A stretch of 64,000 nt of DNA from assembly GCA_963931435.1 (NCBI GenBank), contig OZ007012.1:2294001-2358000 (forward strand), written 5' to 3'. This document shows positions 31,850 to 40,836 of this stretch, in pieces. The position numbers and the translations under genes were made by a program. This DNA comes from Coprousia sp963931435 (GTDB taxonomy: Bacteria > Actinomycetota > Coriobacteriia > Coriobacteriales > Coriobacteriaceae). The notes beneath the pieces were generated by a model, which was not told where the DNA came from, searched no databases, and was given only the letters and a program-made list of their open reading frames with translations. Each line of letters starts with the position of its first letter. Within the stretch, counting starts at the first letter, position 1.

Positions 31850-33523
31850 ATGATCAGGTCCTTGTCGGAGATGCCCTCGCTCGTCCGCTCCCTGCTGGCC
31901 GACGTGGAGACCGAGGTCGTGGAGTACAAGGAGGCGAAGCGCAACTTCGACTTCGAGAAGCTCGGCAAGTACTTCTCGGCGCTCAGCAACGAGGCGAACC
32001 TCCGGAACGCGGAGTGCGGTTGGCTCCTGTTCGGGGTGACCGACAAGAGGGAGGTATGCGGCACCGCCTACCGCAAGGAGGAGCGTCGCCCGAGCGTCGG
32101 GCTCAGAAGCCTCAAGCACGAAATCGCGGAGAACCTCAACAACGGACTCACATTCGAGGAGGTCTACGAGTTCGACGTTGACGGGAAGCGCGTAGTCGCG
32201 TTCCAAATACCGCCTTGCGAGTTCGCCTCCCCGACGACCTGGCGTGGGATCCCATGGTCACGTGAGGACTCGTCGCTGAAGGAGATGCCACGGTTCAAAC
32301 TTGAGGCGATCTGGGAACAGTCGCGCCCTGACTGGTCAAAGCGAGTGTCTTTCGAGGCGGAGCTTGATGATCTAGACCCCGAGGCTGTCAGGTTCGCCTG
32401 CGAGCGATATGTTGACAAGTACGCTGCCAAGCAGCCCGCCGTAAAGTCGCTTGAAAAGGAAGAGATGCTTCGCAAGATGGGGCTTCTCATACACGGGCGC
32501 GTCACGAATGCTGCGCTTGTGCTCCTCGGACGTCCCGAGTCGACCGCCTTCCTCGGCGGCGCAGCTCCAAGAATCACCTGGACGCTCTATGCCTCCGACG
32601 GGCGCGTGGAAGCCTACGAGCACTTCGACCCGCCGTTCATCCTCCAAGTGGATGAGGTGTTGGAGAGGATTAGGAACGAGCGCTACCGCTACTTCGACAG
32701 CCAGGTCACGCTGTTCCCCACGCTCGCCAACAAGTACGACCCCGAGGTCATTCGCGAGCTGCTGCACAACGCCATCGCCCACCAGGATTACCGCAACTCG
32801 GGCAAGATCAACGTCCTCGAGTACGAGGACCGCCTCGTGTTCAAAAATGAAGGCTCCTTCATCCCGGGAACCATCGAGAAGGCGATTGAGCCCGGCTACA
32901 AGCCGCCGTACTACCGGAATCGCCTGCTCGCGGACGCGATGGTCAAGACGGAGATGATCGACCAGAACGCCATAGGCATCAGGAACGTCTACGAGATCCA
33001 GCGTGGTAGGATGCTCCCCCTTCCTACCTACGACCTCTCGGAGCCGAACCGCGTCTCGGTCACCGTCTATGGCAGGGTCCTGAACGAGGCATACACTCAG
33101 CTCCTCGCCTCGGAGCCGGATATGGACCTCGAGACGGTCTTCATGCTCGATCTCGTGCAGAAGGGGAGCCCCGTTACGCGGGAACAGGCCAGGGCCCTCC
33201 GCAGCAGAGGCCTCGTCGAGGGCCGCTACCCGAAGCTCACGCTTTCGTCGAAAGTGGCGGGGATCATCGGAACCCACGAGGAGTACGTGAGACAGAAGGG
33301 GCTGGACACGAGCATCTGCAAGGAGCTCATCGTGAAGCTTCTCCGCACCCGCCCGTGCACGCGGGCCGAGGTCGTCTCCGCCATATCGCACGCGCTCCCC
33401 GAGGACATGGGAGACGAGCAGCGGAAGAAGCACGTAAGCTACCTGCTCCAGGAGCTTCGCAAGGAACACCGCATTCGACCCGATGGCGCGCGGGGGAACG
33501 CAAAGTGGGTGATAGACGAATAG
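31850..33523 (+). CDS. Schlafen/AlbA_2-domain ATP-binding protein
   Basis: 557 residues. ATG 31850 is preferred (GGAGG five bases upstream) over 31838. The N-terminal AlbA_2 domain has ETEVVEYKEAKRNFDFEKLG and NAECGWLLFGVTDKREVCG. The middle shows a GHKL-like ATP-binding segment (DPEVIRELLHNAIAHQDYRN, LVFKNEGSFIPGTIE). The C-terminus has winged-helix character (RPCTRAEVVSAISHALPEDM). These proteins are variously regulators, helicase-linked or anti-phage factors. It is the only plus-strand gene between VirB4 and the hydrolase, so it is cargo inserted into the transfer operon. Confidence 0.8.
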   Translation: MIRSLSEMPSLVRSLLADVETEVVEYKEAKRNFDFEKLGKYFSALSNEANLRNAECGWLLFGVTDKREVCGTAYRKEERRPSVGLRSLKHEIAENLNNGLTFEEVYEFDVDGKRVVAFQIPPCEFASPTTWRGIPWSREDSSLKEMPRFKLEAIWEQSRPDWSKRVSFEAELDDLDPEAVRFACERYVDKYAAKQPAVKSLEKEEMLRKMGLLIHGRVTNAALVLLGRPESTAFLGGAAPRITWTLYASDGRVEAYEHFDPPFILQVDEVLERIRNERYRYFDSQVTLFPTLANKYDPEVIRELLHNAIAHQDYRNSGKINVLEYEDRLVFKNEGSFIPGTIEKAIEPGYKPPYYRNRLLADAMVKTEMIDQNAIGIRNVYEIQRGRMLPLPTYDLSEPNRVSVTVYGRVLNEAYTQLLASEPDMDLETVFMLDLVQKGSPVTREQARALRSRGLVEGRYPKLTLSSKVAGIIGTHEEYVRQKGLDTSICKELIVKLLRTRPCTRAEVVSAISHALPEDMGDEQRKKHVSYLLQELRKEHRIRPDGARGNAKWVIDE

Positions 33524-33561
33524 ACTAGAAGATAGACTAATAGTTTGCAATTCTAGTCTAG
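33521..33561. repeat. TAGACTA/TAGTCTA repeats downstream of the AlbA gene
   Basis: TAGACTA at 33521 (overlapping the stop codon), ATAGACTAA at 33532-33540 and CTAGTCTAG at 33553-33561. They are the same unit as upstream of the gene. Confidence 0.7.
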
Positions 33562-33612
33562 ACAGCGAGCGCATGGCTCTGTATGTGCGCGCCGCCGCGG
33601 GCGGCGCGGGGC

Positions 33613-35928
33613 TCACTCCCCCGGCTTCGTGGTCATGAGCCGGTAGAGCTCGGTGTCCCTCGGGAACCGGTTCACGAACGGCACGAGGGCGCTGCCGTAG
33701 CGCAAAAGGCCGCAGCCCGCCTCGGCGTTCGTGATGTAGCCCATCTGCTCGCGGCTGATGTTGAGCAGCTCGGCGAGCTTCTGGCGGTCCGCCGCCGCCT
33801 GGTTGAGCATGACGATGAACTCGGAGTTCGAGAGCATCGTCGAGGCCAGCACGGAGTCGAGCAGGTACTCGACGTTCTGTGTGATGGCCGTCGGGAAGGC
33901 GTTGCGCTTGCGGAAGCGCCGCCACGCGCTGTTGAAGAACGCGCCGGAGTACTCGTTCTCGAACACGACGTGGAACTCGTCGATGAAGATGTGGGTGCGC
34001 CTGCCCGCGCGCCAGTTCTCGGTCACGCGGTTGAGCATCGCGTCGGTGATGACGAGCAGCCCCATCGTCTTGAGCTGTCGCCCCAGGTCCATGATGTCGT
34101 AGACGACCATGCGGTTCTGCGTGTCCACGTTCGTCGGGTGGGCGAACGCGTCGAGCGTGCCGGAGGTGAAGAGCTCGAGCGAGAGGGCCAGCCTGCGCGC
34201 CTCGGGCTCCGGCTGCGCGAGCAGCTTGTCGCGGAGCGTGACGAGCGTGGGGGGCTCGGCGCCGGCGCGGTAGTCCTCGTACACGAGCGACGTGCACCGG
34301 TCCACGATCGACTTCTCCTGCGGCCCCAGCCCGCCGCGGTCGAGCTGCTCGAAGAGCGACATGACGAACTCGCTCTTGTCGATGACGGGGTTCTCGCCCT
34401 CGCCGTAGCCCTCCACCATGTCGAGCGCGTTGATGTGGTGCGGGCTCCCCGCCGCGATGCGGATGACCTCGCCGCCGAGCGCCGTGACGAGGGAGGCGTA
34501 CTCCCGCTCGGGGTCGCAGATCACGATGTCGTCCTCGGTGGAGAGGGCGATGAGCGCGATCAGCTCCTTGGTGGAGAAGCTCTTGCCGGACCCCGGGACG
34601 CCCAGCACGAAGGCGTTCGGGTTCAGGAGCCTGGCCTTGTCGCAGAGGATGAGGTTGCGCGACAGGGCGTTCTCGCCGAAGTACACGCCGCCCGGGTCCA
34701 TGATCTCCTGGGCGCGGAACGGCATGAGGACGGCCAGGCTCTCCGTCGTGAGGGTGCGCAGGGGCCCCGCGCGCCGCACGCCCGCCGGCAGCGCCGTCGC
34801 CAGCCCGTCGAGCTGCTGGAAGCGCAGGACCCCCATCTGGCAGAGGTGCTTGCGCGCGACCGACATGATGGCGTCGGTGTCCGCGTCGAGCTGCTCCGGG
34901 GTGTCGGCCGTGTGGACGAGCGTGACCGAGGCGAGCATCATGCGCTGGTCGCGCGACACGAGGTCGTCGAGGAACTCGCGGCTCTCCTTGCGCTGCTGCT
35001 CCATGTCGTAGGGCACCGCGACGTTGTAGTTGAGGTTGCGGTTCTGGCGGCGGGTCCAGTTGGTGATGTTCGTCTCCACGCCGAGCAGGCGCCCCTCCAC
35101 CTCCCGCACCGCCTCGTCCGTGGGCACCGGGACGACGTCGATGGAGAGCACGAGCGGGCGCCGCATGTCCGCGAGCTCGGAGAGGAAGGAGTCCTTCAGG
35201 TACGACGCGTACTCCCTGAGGTAGAGGGCCCGCGCCACGCGCCCGCCGATGCCGATGCGGTCGGCGGACGGCTCCAGGCTGTCGGGGACCACCGCGTCGA
35301 GCGGCGAGTGGCCCCTGCGCGCGCTCGCCGCCGGGTCGAAGTGGGCGCCCGCGGCGCGGCCGCCGCGGTAGAAGTCGGCGAGCACGGCCAGGCGCTCGGA
35401 GAGCCCGAGCTCCTCGAGCCGGGACCCCAGCCGGGCGAGGTGGGCCGCCATCTCCGTGCGGGCCCGGTCGAAGTACGCCCGCGCGTCCGCGACGGACCTC
35501 CTGGTCACGGAGACGGTGACGTAGAGCTCGCGCACCATCGAGTTGGCCCCGGTGGCCTTGTCCATGAGCATGTCGTTGTACTCCCGCCGGTACCGGTCGA
35601 GCGCGTCGCCCCGGTAGGGGATGAGCACGCGGCGCTCGAAGTCCCTGGGGTCGAGCCTGCGCACCACGACGGTGACCTTGGTCACCGCCTCGGCGTCGAA
35701 CGAGTTGAGCAGCTCCGAGTACGCGAGGAACAGGGCCTCCTTGTCCTCCTTCGAGGTCGCGGCGTAGTTCACGTCGGCGACGCGCCAGGTGCGCGAGTAG
35801 CGGTCGCGGCCGACGAGGAACACCCCGTCGCGCCACACCCGCCTGACCGGCACCGCGTCCTCGGCCGACTTGGGCACGCTGATCCCCTCGCGCTCCTCGC
35901 GGCGGGCGCGGGCGAGCGTCCTTATCAT
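33613..35928 (-). CDS. virB4: VirB4/TraE-type conjugation ATPase
   Basis: 771 residues from ATG 35928, which overlaps the PrgI stop (ATGA). Walker A ALVLGVPGSGKSFSTKEL-type motif (NAFVLGVPGSGKSFSTKELI), Walker B HIFIDEFHVVF, DIVICDPEREYASLV, and the C-terminal ATQNVEYLL-like ITQNVEYLLDS motif are present. It powers the type IV secretion channel and sits inside the cell membrane. Usual Gram-positive ICE order PrgI-VirB4-hydrolase, here with an AlbA gene in between. Confidence 0.93.
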   Translation of the reverse strand: MIRTLARARREEREGISVPKSAEDAVPVRRVWRDGVFLVGRDRYSRTWRVADVNYAATSKEDKEALFLAYSELLNSFDAEAVTKVTVVVRRLDPRDFERRVLIPYRGDALDRYRREYNDMLMDKATGANSMVRELYVTVSVTRRSVADARAYFDRARTEMAAHLARLGSRLEELGLSERLAVLADFYRGGRAAGAHFDPAASARRGHSPLDAVVPDSLEPSADRIGIGGRVARALYLREYASYLKDSFLSELADMRRPLVLSIDVVPVPTDEAVREVEGRLLGVETNITNWTRRQNRNLNYNVAVPYDMEQQRKESREFLDDLVSRDQRMMLASVTLVHTADTPEQLDADTDAIMSVARKHLCQMGVLRFQQLDGLATALPAGVRRAGPLRTLTTESLAVLMPFRAQEIMDPGGVYFGENALSRNLILCDKARLLNPNAFVLGVPGSGKSFSTKELIALIALSTEDDIVICDPEREYASLVTALGGEVIRIAAGSPHHINALDMVEGYGEGENPVIDKSEFVMSLFEQLDRGGLGPQEKSIVDRCTSLVYEDYRAGAEPPTLVTLRDKLLAQPEPEARRLALSLELFTSGTLDAFAHPTNVDTQNRMVVYDIMDLGRQLKTMGLLVITDAMLNRVTENWRAGRRTHIFIDEFHVVFENEYSGAFFNSAWRRFRKRNAFPTAITQNVEYLLDSVLASTMLSNSEFIVMLNQAAADRQKLAELLNISREQMGYITNAEAGCGLLRYGSALVPFVNRFPRDTELYRLMTTKPGE

Positions 35929-36260
35929 CGGCCACCCCCCTTCCCCAGCAGGCTGGCGTAGAGGTCGCGGTGCTCTGGCAGGAGCACGCGGGGGCACAGC
36001 ACCTCCGAGCGCAGCCACGCGAGCGCCGCCTGCTCGGCGCTCATGCCGTGCCACCTCACGAACCCGACGCCGACGAGCGGCGCGGCCGCCGCGATGCACG
36101 CCCACGACGTGGGCTCGAGGCCGAGCGACGGCTCGAGCGCCAGGAAGACGCCCACCGCCGCGGCGCATGCGAGCGCCGCGAAGGCGCACTGCCGGAGCGA
36201 CAGCCCGAAGAACACGCCCTCCGTGTAGTCGCGTATCTCGCGGTTCACCTTGACTTCCAT
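35925..36260 (-). CDS. PrgI-family conjugation membrane protein
   Basis: 111 residues: MEVKVNREIRDYTEGVFFGL, SLRQCAFAALACAAAVGVFL and a second helix, the PrgI/VirB3-like pattern. It links VirB6 and VirB4 genes; both neighbours overlap or adjoin it. Confidence 0.85.
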   Translation of the reverse strand: MEVKVNREIRDYTEGVFFGLSLRQCAFAALACAAAVGVFLALEPSLGLEPTSWACIAAAAPLVGVGFVRWHGMSAEQAALAWLRSEVLCPRVLLPEHRDLYASLLGKGGGR

Positions 36261-36288
36261 GCTTCCTTCCTTTCTGCCCCGGCCCCGG

Positions 36289-37128
36289 CTAGAGGCCCAT
36301 CATCTCGCGCACCACGCGGTCGGCCATCCTGACCATCCCCACGAGCACGAGCATGTTGAACGCCAGCTCGCCGATGTACCCCCAGACCTGGGTGACCACC
36401 GGCAGCGAAGCGTCCGCGGCGGGCGGCGACGAGGCGAAGAGCGAGAACAGCACGCAGGCGAGCGCGACGATCGCGCCCTCCAGGCACACGGCCGCGTAGC
36501 TCCTCAGGAACGCCTTCCCGACCGACTGGGTCGGCTCCCCCGCGAACGTCGAGAGCGGCACCGGGGCGAGGGCGGTGTACATGTACAGCTTGAAGAACCT
36601 CCCGTAGACCGAGAGGATCATGACGAACGAGAGGACGGTGATGAGGACCCCTCCGAGCAGCGTGACGGCCCAGAGCGGGATGGAGCTCAGGAAGTCCACC
36701 CCCTCGATGGCCTCCACCATCTCGGCCGGCAGCGCCGTCTCGGCCGCGGCGTCGAACCCCACCGCCCCGAGGATGGTCGAGGCGAGGCCCTGCGCCACGC
36801 CGAGGAACGCCGTCATGAGCTCGAGCCCGTGCGTGACCGCCGCCTTGGCGAGGGCGAAGCGCACGAAGAGGGCGACGGCGCGCTCCGGGCGCCTCGCCTC
36901 CGCGAGCGTCCCGCACGTCCTCACGACGCCCGTGAGGAAGAACAGGACGAGCAGCGCGAGGCCGACGGCCTGGACGGCGCCGTGGATGCCGAGCACCGCG
37001 TCCCATATCCCGCCTCCCCTGAACTCCTCGGGGGACGTCGTGAGCAGGCCGACGATCTCGCCCATCTTCTCGTTCCAGGTGTCCAGCGCGCCCGAGAGGT
37101 TCTGGACGATCCAGTTGTCCGACTCCAC
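36289..37128 (-). CDS. VirB6/TrbL-like conjugation channel protein
   Basis: 279 residues from GTG 37128 (GGAGG six bases upstream). Six or more membrane helices (AVGLALLVLFFLTGVVRTCG, IPLWAVTLLGGVLITVLSFV, AFNMLVLVGMVRMADRVVRE), with LYMYTALAPVPLSTFAGEP typical of CD0411-like/TrbL proteins of Gram-positive ICEs. It forms part of the membrane channel. Confidence 0.8.
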   Translation of the reverse strand: MESDNWIVQNLSGALDTWNEKMGEIVGLLTTSPEEFRGGGIWDAVLGIHGAVQAVGLALLVLFFLTGVVRTCGTLAEARRPERAVALFVRFALAKAAVTHGLELMTAFLGVAQGLASTILGAVGFDAAAETALPAEMVEAIEGVDFLSSIPLWAVTLLGGVLITVLSFVMILSVYGRFFKLYMYTALAPVPLSTFAGEPTQSVGKAFLRSYAAVCLEGAIVALACVLFSLFASSPPAADASLPVVTQVWGYIGELAFNMLVLVGMVRMADRVVREMMGL

Positions 37129-37178
37129 GGCCGGCCTCCTTCCCGCGGTCCGGGGGCGGCCGCGCCGCCCCCTGCGCG

Positions 37179-37493
37179 CTACCCCGTGATGATGTTCAGG
37201 ATCTCTCGCGCGAACGTGATGACCAGGCCTCCCGCGAGCGTCAGGAACCCGTTCGCGCGCTGCGAGGGGTCGTGCCCCTTGAGCGAGATGCCGACCTGCA
37301 CGATGCCGAACCCGAGCAGGATGATGCCGATCGCGCGGATCAGGCTGAACACGAACTCCGACAGGTTGTTGACCGCGGAGATCGGGTCCGTCTCCGCGTA
37401 GGCGGCGGCCGGGGCGGCGAGCGCCAGCGCCGCCGCGCACCACGCCGCCGCGGCGGCCCCGCGGCGGAGGCCGCCCCTCTCCATCTTCCTCAT
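37179..37493 (-). CDS. Maff2-type small membrane protein (pilin-like)
   Basis: 104 residues with an N-terminal signal (AAAWCAAALALAAPAAAYA) and two helices (FVFSLIRAIGIILLGFGIVQ, GFLTLAGGLVITFAREILNI). Size, layout and position between VirD4 and VirB6 match Maff2/VirB2-like proteins. The ATG overlaps the VirD4 stop. Confidence 0.75.
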   Translation of the reverse strand: MRKMERGGLRRGAAAAAWCAAALALAAPAAAYAETDPISAVNNLSEFVFSLIRAIGIILLGFGIVQVGISLKGHDPSQRANGFLTLAGGLVITFAREILNIITG

Positions 37494-39298
37494 GTCTGGT
37501 CTCCCTCCTCTTCGCGGAGCCCGAGCTCAACCTCGAGCTCCTCCTCGGATACGATCTCGTAGCCCCCCGCGGCCTGGGGGGCGCCTCGCGCCGCGGCCCC
37601 CGCCGGGGCGGCCTCGATCGCGGCGACGGAGAGCCGGTCCGCGCCGTGCTCGTAGGGCGCCGCGCCCCCGTCCGCGGTCATGGCGTGGCGCGGGTGGCGG
37701 GAGAAGTCGAGCTTGCCGTCGAGCATCGGCCGCTCGCCGCGCACGAACAGCAGCGCCCGGTCGTCGGGGAGCATGCGCACCTCGTCCGGCGTCATGAGCT
37801 CGCGCCCCGAGATCTGCCAGTTGGTCGAGTAGCTGCCGCCGCGGCCGGTCGAGCGCGCGTAGGTGTTGCTGTCGATGGTCTCCTTGCCCAGGAGCTCGCT
37901 CACGTACTTGTGCGTGGACTGCTCGTTGCCGCCCAGGTACAGGAACTCGTCGCAGTTGCCCACCACGGACTCCCACTGCTTCTCGAAGAGCGCCTTGAGC
38001 TGCGCCAGGTTCTGCACGATGATCGAGGCCGACACGTTGCGGCCCCGCATCGTGGAGAGGATCTTCTCGAAGTCGTCCGGCAGGCTCACGTTGGCGAACT
38101 CGTCCATCAGGAAGTGGACGTGGACCGGCAGGGAGCCGCCGCACCTGCTGTCCGCGAGCGAGAAGAGCTGCTGGAAGAGCTGCGTGTAGAGCATCGACAC
38201 GAGGAAGTTGAAGCTCGTGTCGTTGTCGGGGATGACCGCGAAGAGCGCGACCCGGCGCGTGCCGAGCGACGCGAGGTCCATCTCGTCGGTCGCGGTGAGC
38301 GAGGCTATCGCGTCGAGGTTGAACTTCTCGAGCCGCGAGGCGAGCGTCACCTGGATGGACTTCAGCGTCTTCGCCGCCCCCGAGCGGTAGGAGCGGTAGT
38401 ACTTGAGCGCGATGTGCCCGGGGTCCGCCGTCTCGAGCCGGTCGAAGATCTCGTCGAGCACCGACGAGAACTCGTCGTCGTCCTCGCGCACCTCGCCGGC
38501 GCGCAGCATCTCCATGAGGGTCGCGTAGTTGCGCTCCTCGGGCGGCGCCTCGTGAACGAGGTAGAGCATGAGGGCGAGGTGGAGCATGCCCGCAGCGGTG
38601 TCCCAGAACGGGTCCTGGCTCTGGGCCCCCTTCGGCGTCGTCGCCTTGAACAGGTTCGTGGTGAGGCGCTGGGCGTCGGCGTCGCCCCGCACGTACGCGA
38701 ACGGGTTGTAGCAGTGCGACAGCTCCGGGCGCACGAGGTCGAGCACGCGCACCTCGAAGCCCTCCGCCTCCAGCAGCCCGCCGACCTCGCGGAGGATCTC
38801 GCCCTTGGGGTCGAGCACGACCATGGAGGAGGCCGCCTGCATGGCGTTCGGGAGCGAGTACCCGCGCGTCTTGCCGGACCCCGACCCGCCGCACACGAGC
38901 GTGTTGAGGTTGCGCCGGTGCCGGCGCCCGTCGAGCGACATGCGGAACCGCTCGGTGAGGAGGCGGTCGGAGAGGGGCTCGCCCCCGCGGTAGCGCCGGC
39001 ACGCCGCGCGCGGCGCGCCCCACTCCGCGCTGCCGTGCTCCTCGCGCCGGCGCCAGTTCCTCCGCGAGGTCAGGTAGCACGCGCACGCGAGCGCCGCGAG
39101 GGCCGCGAGGACGACGGCCCCTCGCGCGGCCTGCCCGGTCGGCCTGACGGCGAGCGGGTCGGCGAGGGCGGCGGCGAGCCGGGCGGGGAGCCCCGCCCGG
39201 TCCCCCTCGAGCGCGGGGGCGAGCAGCGCCCCGGCCCACGCCGCCGCCGCGACGGCGGCCGCGGCCATGGCGGCCTCGTGCGGCTCGACCCTCCTCAC
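37490..39298 (-). CDS. virD4: VirD4/TraG-type coupling protein
   Basis: 602 residues from GTG 39298. Two N-terminal helices, Walker A LVCGGSGSGKTRGYSLPNAM, SMVVLDPKGEILREVGGLLE, Walker B HFLMDEFANVSLPDDFEKIL, and IIVQNLAQLKALFEK. It links the relaxosome to the channel and is an ATPase at the membrane. The start overlaps the stop of the frame-shifted ArdC-like gene, indicating coupling. Confidence 0.95.
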   Translation of the reverse strand: MRRVEPHEAAMAAAAVAAAAWAGALLAPALEGDRAGLPARLAAALADPLAVRPTGQAARGAVVLAALAALACACYLTSRRNWRRREEHGSAEWGAPRAACRRYRGGEPLSDRLLTERFRMSLDGRRHRRNLNTLVCGGSGSGKTRGYSLPNAMQAASSMVVLDPKGEILREVGGLLEAEGFEVRVLDLVRPELSHCYNPFAYVRGDADAQRLTTNLFKATTPKGAQSQDPFWDTAAGMLHLALMLYLVHEAPPEERNYATLMEMLRAGEVREDDDEFSSVLDEIFDRLETADPGHIALKYYRSYRSGAAKTLKSIQVTLASRLEKFNLDAIASLTATDEMDLASLGTRRVALFAVIPDNDTSFNFLVSMLYTQLFQQLFSLADSRCGGSLPVHVHFLMDEFANVSLPDDFEKILSTMRGRNVSASIIVQNLAQLKALFEKQWESVVGNCDEFLYLGGNEQSTHKYVSELLGKETIDSNTYARSTGRGGSYSTNWQISGRELMTPDEVRMLPDDRALLFVRGERPMLDGKLDFSRHPRHAMTADGGAAPYEHGADRLSVAAIEAAPAGAAARGAPQAAGGYEIVSEEELEVELGLREEEGDQT

Positions 39299-39301
39299 CG
39301 C

Positions 39302-40156
39302 TCACCGCCCCGGTCCTGGCGGGACGGCGGCTCGAGCGAGCGCGCCATGGCCCCTCCCAGCTCGGCGGCGGCGGAGCGGGCCCTCGACAGGGCCTCCCTG
39401 ACCGCGCGCGTCCGAGCCCTCGGGCGCGGGGCTCGGCAGGGCGCCCCCGCCGCTGATTCCGAACCTCTCCCCGAGCGCGGCCGCGGCGAGCTCCGCCTCG
39501 CCGCCGGCGGCGGGCTCACCGCGCAGGTCCATCGACGCTCGGCACGCCTCCCGCGCGAGGCAGGAGAACAGCTCGCCCGCGCCGAGCCCGCGCTCGACCA
39601 TGATCTCTCCCGCCGCGGGGTCGTACCTCGCTCCCCCGGGGACCGGGGCGTCCGAGGGGGACACGGGCGCGGGGGAGCGGGCGACGAGAGCGGTGAGGAC
39701 CTCCTCCGCCGAGAACTCCCGCGGGAGCCGCGGACGCGCCGTGGTCTGCGAGACGTCGAACACCTTGCGCGCGTCGTAGAGCACGCCGATGGTCCCGTCC
39801 TGGCGCACGAACTCCTTCGTCGGCTCGATGACCGAGATCGCGCGCTCGCCCTTCTTGATGCGGGCTCCCGCCCTTCGCCAGTAGCCGGCGTCCCCCAGCC
39901 GCGTCGCGTCCGGGTTCTGGGCGAGCACGAGCAGGGCGTTCGTCGCGGAGTGCCCGGGGAGCCTGCCCATGACGCGCGCGAGGGCGGCCCGCGCCGCGCC
40001 GTCGCCGTTCACGAGCAGGGCGGTGTCGTCCGCGAGGGCGAAGGCGGCCTCCCGCTCGGCCCTCTTCCTCGTCGCCCACTCCTCCCTGTCGAAGCCCTCG
40101 CTCCGCTCGGCCGCGTCACGCTTTCCCATCGCGCCGTAGACCGATTCCATGTCCAT
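39302..40156 (-). CDS. ArdC/LtrC-like ssDNA-binding protein, probable frameshift near the end
   Basis: 284 residues as read. MGRLPGHSATNALLVLAQNP, DATRLGDAGYWRRAGARIKK, GERAISVIEPTKEF is the ArdC/LtrC N-terminal domain, and RYDPAAGEIMVERGLG with CLAREACRASMD resembles the metallopeptidase-like part. After EGSDAR the frame becomes Gly/Arg-rich; shifting within the GCGCGCG run near 39405 gives AVREALSRARSAAAELGGAM, ARSLEPPSRQDRGGER and a stop at 39295-39297 that overlaps the VirD4 GTG. I think the shifted end is native. Confidence 0.7.
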   Translation of the reverse strand: MDMESVYGAMGKRDAAERSEGFDREEWATRKRAEREAAFALADDTALLVNGDGAARAALARVMGRLPGHSATNALLVLAQNPDATRLGDAGYWRRAGARIKKGERAISVIEPTKEFVRQDGTIGVLYDARKVFDVSQTTARPRLPREFSAEEVLTALVARSPAPVSPSDAPVPGGARYDPAAGEIMVERGLGAGELFSCLAREACRASMDLRGEPAAGGEAELAAAALGERFGISGGGALPSPAPEGSDARGQGGPVEGPLRRRRAGRGHGALARAAVPPGPGR

Positions 40157-40164
40157 GCTTCCTC

Positions 40165-40836
40165 CTAACGTTGCCGGTTCCCCCTCGCCCTTGCCCGCGA
40201 TGGGGCTTTCCCGGACGCGGACCGCTCTCGCTCGATCGCGCGCATCTCGGCCCTCACGGAGCGGCGCGGCGCCTCAGCGGAACCCCGCCCTGACCGCGGA
40301 GCGCTCCCTGATGAAGGCCCTGACCGATTCCCCGGGCCCTCCTGCGCTAAAGGGCCCTTGCCGGCCTCCCCGCGCTTCCCGAGCAGGTCGCCGACGACGT
40401 CGGACGCCTCGCGGGACGGGCGCGGCTCGCCGCGCGGGGGCGTCCCTTCGGGGGCGGGTGCCTCTGGCTCGACGGTTCCGAGCGACAGGCGCTCCGCGAT
40501 GCGGTTGATCTTGCTCGCGTCCTCGGCCTTGACGATGAGGTCGGCGGGCCCGTCGACCTCCCCGCGCACGACCGCGTAGAGCACGCCGTAGCGGCGGGCC
40601 TCGCGGGCGAAGCCCTCGAGCTGCTCGCGGGGGAGCTGGAACACCCTGAGCTCGCGCCCCGTCCTGAGCATCGTCTGGAGGCGCGCCCGGCCCTTCGTCC
40701 TGCCGCCGCTCGCCGCGGCTGCCGCGAGCGCCGCGGCGACGTTGGCCGCCGCTGCCCCCGTCAGCCTGACGGCCGTCTCGCCGCCGGCGAGGGTGATCCT
40801 CACCACCTGCTCAGCGGCCTGGTCTGTCGCTTCCAC
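40165..40836 (-). CDS. PcfB/DUF3801-family protein
   Basis: 223 residues from GTG 40836. GGETAVRLTGAAAANVAAAL, LQTMLRTGRELRVFQLPREQ, LEGFAREARRYGVLYAVVRG, EDASKINRIAERLSL: the PcfB (DUF3801) pattern. PcfB of pCF10 is an accessory of the relaxase and coupling protein. The C-terminal third is a disordered basic tail. It overlaps the relaxase gene by 26 bases. Confidence 0.8.
   Translation of the reverse strand: MEATDQAAEQVVRITLAGGETAVRLTGAAAANVAAALAAAAASGGRTKGRARLQTMLRTGRELRVFQLPREQLEGFAREARRYGVLYAVVRGEVDGPADLIVKAEDASKINRIAERLSLGTVEPEAPAPEGTPPRGEPRPSREASDVVGDLLGKRGEAGKGPLAQEGPGNRSGPSSGSAPRSGRGSAEAPRRSVRAEMRAIERERSASGKAPSRARARGNRQR

Noticed and set aside
32372..35935. 1187-codon minus-strand frame over VirB4 and the AlbA gene
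   Set aside because: Alternative frame of VirB4; the real VirB4 frame has all ATPase motifs.
37646..40168. 840-codon plus-strand frame over VirD4 and the ArdC-like gene
   Set aside because: Antisense shadow; no recognisable domain.
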